Below are positions 56,401-64,000 of a stretch of DNA of 64,000 nt, in pieces (within the stretch, counting starts at the first letter, position 1; every line of letters begins with the position of its first letter). Source of the DNA: Solea solea (taxonomy: Eukaryota; Chordata; Actinopteri; Pleuronectiformes; Soleidae); contig NC_081151.1 of NCBI RefSeq assembly GCF_958295425.1, positions 24,255,799 to 24,319,798 on the forward strand, read 5' to 3'. A program made the position numbers and the translations under genes. Under the pieces are notes generated by a model. The model saw nothing but the letters and a program-made list of their open reading frames with translations, made no database searches and had not been told where the DNA came from.

Positions 56401-56661
56401 GTCAAAGTAGACGAAGTCTCCGGCCTGGATGCAGCGGGCACAGGTGAGCCTGCGGCGGGACGTGCTGCACAGCGGACACCGCTCCACGGCCACGTACAGA
56501 CCCTCGGCGTCGTCCACGGACTCCACCATCACGCAGCCCGGGCCGGAGTGAGCCGGCCCCGGGTGAAGGGGCCGGTGAGGCGGTCTGCCTCCAGAGACAG
56601 AGCCCGGGGACGAGACGAGTGTGTCGGTGCTGAGCGGGACACGAGCCGCTGAAGACGCCAT
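50437..56661 (-). CDS. atg14: ATG14 (Barkor), autophagy-specific PI3K complex subunit
   Basis: Directs the Vps34-Vps15-Beclin 1 lipid kinase to the ER and autophagosome formation sites (family knowledge). Eleven exons close to 1,527 nt, 508 residues plus stop: 56384-56661, 54400-54462, 53578-53620, 53072-53153, 52760-52997, 52432-52661, 52215-52332, 51405-51495, 51223-51308, 50640-50814, 50437-50559. Visible: [18 protein letters not shown] with the CxxC-x8-CxxC motif at Cys62, 65, 74 and 77 that targets the ER; coiled coils about 93-230 ([20 protein letters not shown]); the conserved [40 protein letters not shown]; and the BATS end [20 protein letters not shown], which senses curved PI3P membranes. 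Human ATG14 is 492 residues. Several introns carry minisatellites and one a hAT element. Downstream of tbpl2 on the same strand, as in mammals. Confidence 0.97.
51497..51530. repeat. poly-G/GA tract at an atg14 splice acceptor
   Basis: A long G run (poly-C on the sense strand) directly precedes the acceptor of the exon 51405-51495, acting as its polypyrimidine tract. A similar poly-G run at 50815-50832 precedes the exon 50640-50814. Confidence 0.85.
51639..52207. repeat. hexamer minisatellite AGCATC/AGCATG, atg14 intron 7
   Basis: About 95 tandem hexamers of AGCATC, AGCATG, AGTATC, AGTATG, AGCATT and AGCTTT in quasi-regular longer patterns, ending directly at the exon 52215 donor. All frames stay open in both directions, giving spurious Ser/Ile/Met and Leu/Met frames. 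Confidence 0.96.
53164..53370. repeat. about 30-bp VNTR, atg14 intron 3
   Basis: Six or seven copies of units of 29-36 bp containing GGACACCATCAGACATCAGG and ACAACGACGTCA or ACAACGACGGAGACGTCA. The remainder of the intron (53371-53577) shows no gene. Confidence 0.9.
53660..54349. mobile_element. 690-bp non-autonomous hAT-type DNA transposon
   Basis: Terminal inverted repeats TAGGGATGTCCCGA and TCGGGACATCCCTA (14 bp, perfect) with an exact 8-bp target duplication CTTAGCAT on both sides (53652-53659 and 54350-54357). Eight-base duplications and this TIR type indicate the hAT superfamily. The inner end repeats GATATCGG motifs (54299-54335). No transposase frame is present. A 13-bp unit GTGATCACAACAC occurs four times at about 54154-54203. 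It lies in the atg14 intron between exons 54400-54462 and 53578-53620. Confidence 0.93.
54474..55962. repeat. 1.5-kb ACACCTGTCACTGAC minisatellite, atg14 intron 1
   Basis: Roughly 90 units of about 15-18 bp mixing CACACCTGTCAC, TGACACTCACCTGTCAC and AGACACACACCTGTCAC. On the sense (minus) strand each unit reads GTGACAGGTGTGTGTC, i.e. a match to a 5' splice site (CAG|GTGTGT) and to the E-box CAGGTG. The remainder of the intron (55963-56383) is unique and AT-rich without a gene. Confidence 0.95.
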
Positions 56662-56940
56662 GGAGCTGCTGCTGCTAAGCTAACGTTACATTCGAAGTTC
56701 TCACTACAAACAGGAAGTGGCTGCACGGCTGCACGCGCGTCGTCCGCTCGTTAGTTTCCCTGTGACGTCACTGACATTTTTAAAGACGCGGCGAAAACGC
56801 GTGGACTCACAAATGTTGTCGTCGTTGTTGTTATTTCGGTTAACAGACGACGACTTCCGCCACTTCCGGTTTCCTCTGTACATGTGACGAGTTTGTTTAT
56901 GTAATGACGCAAACATTGTGGGCGGAGCCAGTTCATGACT
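56662..56940 (-). promoter_or_regulatory. atg14: atg14 promoter region
   Basis: GC-rich upstream of the atg14 start, with a CRE-type TGACGTCA at 56763-56770 and two ETS-like sites (GACTTCCGC at 56862-56870, CACTTCCGG at 56871-56879). No TATA box. The promoter role is inferred from position. Confidence 0.5.
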
Positions 56941-57603
56941 GCAGCTCCTCCCTGTAAATCAGTTTCTAATTATACACTTTGTTTTTAAACACTTTATATA
57001 CACACACATATACATACATATATGTATACATATGTATATATGATATGTATACATATATACACATATGTATACATATCAGTATCTCTTACTTTTAGAATAT
57101 GAGATACTCAGAAAGTATATTAGCATAATATAGTACTACTTGAATGTAAAAACTAAGTGATAAAATTATTTATCATATTTTAGTCCTGCCAAAAAAATGT
57201 ATGGAAGCCCTGAAGGGTGATTTTGGGCTGACTTTAGTTTAGGTAAAGTTACTACGATGTATGAAGTCAAAATTTATTCTCACTAACAAGCATATGTTTT
57301 ATTTTCCTTGTGTAAATCTGGTTTCTTCTGCAGCAGATTAATTACTAAGTGAAATGAAGCTCAGTGATCACTGAAAATCTGATTAATTTGATCAGATTGA
57401 TCAATGTGATGGATCCATGTTCACACAGTTAAAGATCCAGTCCGTGTTTTTCTAACTGGTCATAGTTTATACATCTGTTCAGAAACATTCAACTAACTTA
57501 ACTTTGCTGTATCACACAACATAAAATAATACATACATACATACATATAAACAGTATATATATTACACTGGTACACTCAAACAGGAAACAGGAAGTGCTG
57601 TCC
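56941..57603. other. intergenic region between atg14 5' end and tbpl2 3' end
   Basis: AT-rich, with a TATACATA-type repeat at about 56996-57080 and an (ATAC)n run near 57530-57547. No coding potential. The tbpl2 3' UTR occupies the right end. Confidence 0.6.
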
Positions 57604-58344
57604 TCACTGCTTCCTGAAGCCTCTCAGGATTGGATAAATGTTCTCAAAGGCTTCGTAGATCTCAGCACGTTCTTTAGCTCCTGGAATTTAAATCACCACT
57701 CAATAATAATAATAATATTAACTGTATAATTACTATATGATAACTGTATAATACTGTATGATAACTGTATGATAACTATAATAACTTTATGATAACTGTA
57801 TAGTAACTATATGATAACTGTATAATAACTATATGATAACTGTATGATAAATGTATAATAACTATTATAACTATATGATAACTGTATAATACTGTATGAT
57901 AACTGTAAGATAACTGTATGATAACTGTATAATAACTATATGATAACTGTATGATAAATGTATAATAACTATATGATAACTGTATAATACTGTATGATAC
58001 TGTAATATAACTGTATAATAACTATATGATAACTGTATAATAACTGTATGATAAATGTATAATAACTATATGATAACTGTATAATAACTATATGATACTG
58101 TATAATAACTGTATGATAACGGTTTAATAACAATCAATTATTTTTAGATTAGAAGAAGATGGAATAAAATCTGTCGTGTGTTGTTGTTGTTGTGTTGACT
58201 TGTGTGTGTTCACCCTCGTTCTCTGCACTAATGTGACTTTGTTACCGGTCAGAACAACTTTCCCCGACACGAAGATGAGCAGAACGATACGAGGTTTCAC
58301 CATCCGATAAATGAGACCTGGAAACAACTCTGGTTCATAACTGA

Positions 58345-58375
<31 letters not shown>

Positions 58376-59035
58376 CACACACTAAATCATCCTAATGCTA
58401 AGATGACATAACTTGAAATAAGCTAAACACAAGCTATCTGTAAACCTAAGTAACAACAGTTTACTAACATGTTGCTAACTCTGAGCAGATGTATCATATG
58501 CTAACTGAGCTATGCTAAAGTAACATAAATTAGCATAAGCTAACTAAACAAATGTCTTGTGACTCTGAGCTAATGTAATATTTGCCTGTTTATATGACCT
58601 CTGACCTCACTGACACTGACTCTAATTTAAATAGCCTTTTTGGAGCTAGGCTACCTAAGCCTGTGTGGTTTGGTTGTTACCTGCTGAACTGTTGGTGGGT
58701 CAGAACCAGTCCCTCCAGTCTGATGGGGAAGAACACGTCACAGCTGGCCACCATGTTCTGGATTTTAAAGTCCAGGAATCGAGCGGGAAAACCCAGTTTC
58801 TGTACCACACGAGCGTATTTCCTGGCAGCGAGACGAGACTGTTCCTCACTGTAACACAACAACACAACAAACCACACACACAATAACACAACCATACACA
58901 CACACACACACAATAACACAACTAACCACACACACACACACAATAACACAACTAACCACACACACACAATAATACATCTAACCACACACACACAATAACA
59001 CAACTAACCACACACACAATAACACAACAACACAA

Positions 59036-59067
<32 letters not shown>

Positions 59068-59653
59068 CAACACAACCACACACACAATAACACAACCACA
59101 CACACACACACACACACCTCTTGGCTCCGGTGCAAACCATCTTCCCTGAGCTGAAGATCAGCGCCGTTGTTCGAGGCTCGCGGATTCTCATGATGACAGC
59201 TGCAAAACGCTGACACAGCAACATCTTCATCACCATCATCACCTTCATCTTCACCATCATCATCATCATCATCATCATGGTTCTGGTACCTTTGGGTTGT
59301 ACTCAGCGTTTCTGGCCTGTAGAGCGATGAACTTCAGGTCCAGAGGACAACCGAGGTTCACAGTGGACACGATGTTCCTACTCACACACAACTGAGAGTC
59401 AGTGAATGCAACACAGGACAACACTTACACTCTAGTAGTACTGTAGTACTGTAGTAGTGCAGTAGTGCTGTAGTAGTACTAGTACTGTAGTAGTACTGCT
59501 GTAGTACTGTAGTAGTGCTGTAGTAGTACTAGTACTGTAGTAGTGTTCTGTAGGACTACTGTAGTACCACTACTACTACTACTACTACTACTTCTATCTT
59601 GTAACATATTCTGGAGCTGCTGAACTGTGAATTTCTCTGTGAGATGAATAAAG

Positions 59654-59711
<58 letters not shown>

Positions 59712-61316
59712 CAGTACTACCACTACTACACTACTACTACTACTACTACTACTAATGTAGTACTACTACTACTACTACAGTACTACTACTACATTACTAC
59801 TACAACCACAGTACTACTAGCTGTAGTACTGTAGTAGTAGTGGTAGTAGTAGTAGTACTGTAGTTGTAGTAGTACTACTGTAGTAGAAGTACTGTAGTAG
59901 TGGTAGTAGTACTGTAGTACTGTGGTTGTAGTAGTACTGCAGTAGTAGTAGTAGTAGTACTGTAGTAGTATTTGTAGTACTGTAGTTGTAGTAGTACTGT
60001 AGTAGTAGTGGAAGTAGTACTGTAGTACTGTGGTTGTAATAGTACTGCAGTAGTAGTAGTAGTAGTAGTAGTAGTGCTGTAGTAGTATTTGCAGTACAGT
60101 AGTAGTAGTAGTAGTAGTAGTACTGCAGTAGTAGTGGTACAGCTGCATCCACTTCACTGATCACACACACACTATTGTGTCAGCTGTGGTACTAAACTGT
60201 ACCACCTGTGTCTACCTGCAGTTCATCCTCCGGCCTGCAGATGGAGCCCTGCTCTTTAAACTGTACAGTAGCCGAGCTCTGCACAGGTGCACAGGATGTA
60301 AACAAAGCAACATGGCAGCGCAAGATTTGACGCGTTATTAGAAATAATAAAACTCACTCCAGGTCAGATTATAAACCGAGTCCAGGTCAGCTTTAGTACT
60401 GTAGTTGTAGTACTGTAGTATGTATACAATCATCAGTAAACTTACTGTAACTGGGGGATGATCCCTGACCTCTCTGTCACAGGGGTCATTGGGGTCATGG
60501 GCGTCATAGGAGTCATAGGACAGAAGGGGGAGGTAATGGTCTCCATCCCTGATGTGGACGTCCCCTGCTGGACGTCAGCTGCTGTGGTACTCTGGGAAAT
60601 GAAGTCCACACAGATGCCACTGTCCTGAGACATGTCCAGAGCTGAGGTCTGATTCTCTACTGCTGAAATCAAACATGTGAGTGACAGCTGACATTCTCAT
60701 CATCACCACCACCATTATCATCTTCATCATCACCATCACCACCATCTTCATCCTCACATCTTCCTCATCATCACCACCATCTTCATCCTCACATCTTCCT
60801 CATCATCATCACCTTCTTCATCAGTGATGTCTCACCTGTGTCCTGTGTTCCTAGCTCATCAGGTAAAAAGCTCAGGTCCAGCTCCTCCCCCAGCTCTCCA
60901 CTTGGCCCCGCCTTTGTTGACAGGTAAGAAGTGTCTTGTAAGGAGGGGGCGGGATCCTGGGTGTGGGGGACAGGACTCTGGAGTCCAAGCTCCTCCCCCA
61001 ATGTGAAGCTGGAGTCCTGCACGATAAAATTGAGCTCTGTCCCATAAAGTGCTAACAGTAGCATAAGCCATGCTAACAGTAAAGTAAGTTGTGCTAACCA
61101 TCTGTGGTGCTAACAGTAACATCAGCTGAGCTAACAGTGCTAAAACAATGATGTTTTATAAACAAACTTGTTTCTGAGAACAAACAGAAAAACACTCACA
61201 GGTCAGATTAACATTGACCTCTGCTGGATTAAATCTGTGTGTGTGTGTGTGTGTGTGTGTGTGCTCACATTTGCAATAGAGTCATCAAAGTAACGCTCCA
61301 ACGCAGACTCATCCAT
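57604..61316 (-). CDS. tbpl2: TBPL2 (TBP2/TRF3), TATA-box-binding protein paralogue
   Basis: Germline TBP paralogue that replaces TBP in oocytes and is needed for maternal transcription and early development (family knowledge). Eight exons close to 966 nt, 321 residues plus stop: 61269-61316, 60836-61016, 60446-60662, 59290-59377, 59118-59209, 58681-58848, 58246-58340, 57604-57680. The N-terminal half is divergent but holds the TBPL2-type DLSFLPDE and a repeated MTP run ([15 protein letters not shown]). The TBP core follows from about residue 140 to the end as two direct repeats: [46 protein letters not shown], then [58 protein letters not shown]. Full-length core, no damage. TBP itself is less likely: it has a glutamine run and a different N-terminus. 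Divergent with jmjd7. Confidence 0.95.
57716..58125. repeat. ATAACTGTATG minisatellite, last tbpl2 intron
   Basis: About 35 units of ATAACTGTATGATAACTATA type, 11-12 bp each with frequent variants, in the 565-bp intron between exons 58246-58340 and 57604-57680. Confidence 0.93.
58341..58680. other. tbpl2 intron, no gene
   Basis: A CA run at 58346-58380, then AT-rich unique sequence rich in GCTAA words. Nothing else recognised. Confidence 0.5.
58860..59117. repeat. CA/AATAACACAACTAACCA minisatellite, tbpl2 intron
   Basis: Units combining a CA run with CAATAACACAACTAACCA. It fills the intron between exons 59118-59209 and 58681-58848 almost completely. Confidence 0.92.
59430..60138. repeat. 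(TAG/CTA)n trinucleotide region, tbpl2 intron 3
   Basis: TAGTACTGTAG-type trinucleotide repeats on both sides of a retroposon tail. Strand sense switches from TAG-rich (59430-59545) to CTA-rich (59567-59815) and back to TAG-rich (59825-60138), so the segments can pair as long hairpins. Confidence 0.92.
59611..59712 (+). mobile_element. retroposon 3' tail with (CTAT)n
   Basis: The phrase TGAATTTCTCTGTGAGATGA followed by ATAAAGTATCTATC and about 14 CTAT units resembles the 3' tail shared by several fish LINE/SINE retroposons that end in a tetranucleotide repeat. Only the last 40 bases and the tail are present. Family assignment is from memory and not certain. Confidence 0.55.
60139..60394 (+). 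repeat. second copy of the jmjd7 promoter/5' leader, in tbpl2 intron 3
   Basis: 256 bp nearly identical to 61352-61614, in the same orientation. Differences are about ten single bases and one gap of about 7 bases near 60326. The copy stops 52 bp before a tbpl2 exon and includes the ATG and short upstream frame of the leader. It is embedded at the edge of the TAG repeat. Confidence 0.93.
60700..60815. repeat. TCATCACCA/CATCTTCATCCTCA repeat, tbpl2 intron 2
   Basis: TCATCATCACCACCA-type trinucleotides with the block CATCTTCATCCTCACATCTT duplicated. It occupies most of the intron between exons 60836-61016 and 60446-60662. Confidence 0.88.
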
Positions 61317-61631
61317 GACTGAAGATCCTGATCTGATCCAGGAAGATCTGCACAGCTGCATCCACTTCACTGATCACACACACACTATTGTGTCAGCTGT
61401 TCCTACTAAACTGTGCCACCTGTGTCTACCTGCAGTTCATCCTCCGGCCTGCAGATGGAGCCCTGCTCTTTAAACTGTACAGGAGCCGAGCTCTGCGCAG
61501 GTGCACAGGATGTAAACAAAGCAACATGGCAGCGCAAGGTTCGGAGGAGACGCGTTATTAGAAATAATAAAACTCACTCCAGGTCAGATTATAAACCGAG
61601 TCCAGGTCAGCTTTTCTGTCTTCTTTTTTAA
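61317..61631. promoter_or_regulatory. divergent tbpl2/jmjd7 promoter
   Basis: Only 315 bp separate the tbpl2 ATG (minus, 61316) and the jmjd7 ATG (plus, 61632), so the two genes probably share a bidirectional promoter. No TATA box at a usual distance is evident. Within it, 61352-61614 is the original of the copy in tbpl2 intron 3. A short upstream frame in the jmjd7 leader (61526-61561, 11 codons, out of frame with the main ATG) could reduce translation. Confidence 0.65.

Positions 61632-64000
<2,369 letters not shown>

Noticed and set aside
57604..61316. TBP itself
   Set aside because: The core is nearly the same, but the N-terminus lacks a Gln run, has the TBPL2-type DLSFLPDE, and the neighbour is atg14 as for TBPL2 in mammals.

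Overview
This is a vertebrate nuclear window, almost certainly from a teleost fish. The genes are split into many short exons with GT-AG introns, CA/GT and other simple repeats are very dense, and the mobile elements (Gmr1-like LTR retrotransposon, hAT-type non-autonomous transposon, retroposon tails) are of fish type. No bacterial-style genes, rRNA genes or CRISPR arrays are present.

Five protein-coding genes can be assembled exon by exon, four of them recognisable. (1) mapkbp1, plus strand, 784-12761: 30 coding exons joining in frame to 1,497 codons plus stop, a WD40 scaffold of JNK and NOD signalling. (2) A secreted coiled-coil/C1q-domain protein, minus strand, 49507-13357: 15 coding exons, 496 codons plus stop, convergent with mapkbp1. 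(3) atg14, minus strand, 56661-50437: 11 exons, 508 codons plus stop, the autophagy-specific PI3K subunit. (4) tbpl2, minus strand, 61316-57604: 8 exons, 321 codons plus stop, the germline TBP paralogue. (5) jmjd7, plus strand, from 61632 and cut by the window end: a JmjC lysyl hydroxylase. tbpl2 and jmjd7 are divergent with only 315 bp between their start codons. In human, MAPKBP1-JMJD7 and TBPL2-ATG14 are two separate neighbour pairs (15q15 and 14q22); here they form one cluster.

The middle of the window (13.86-44.63 kb) is a single 30.9-kb intron of the C1q gene. About 26 kb of it is a satellite with a 38-bp unit, roughly 680 copies. It shows clear higher-order repeats of 1,389, 1,465 and 1,503 bp, which differ from one another by whole 38-bp units, and inverted units at both ends. 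A 4.77-kb LTR element with 465-bp LTRs that look identical and a 5-bp target duplication sits inside the array. Its pol order is integrase-RT-RNase H, as in Gmr1-like elements, and it lacks gag and the front of the protease. The satellite also carries two copies of a tRNA-like sequence.

Other notable structures: a 107-bp inverted repeat enclosing the last 37 codons of an hsd17b10-like gene inside a C1q-gene intron; a 690-bp hAT-type element with 14-bp TIRs and a perfect 8-bp target duplication in atg14; a second copy of the jmjd7 promoter/5' leader inside a tbpl2 intron; and a C1q-protein stalk built from phase-1 exons, seven of them exactly 63 nt. Many introns carry their own unrelated minisatellite. 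Coding calls rest on exact splice-phase closure and remembered family sequences; no database search was run.
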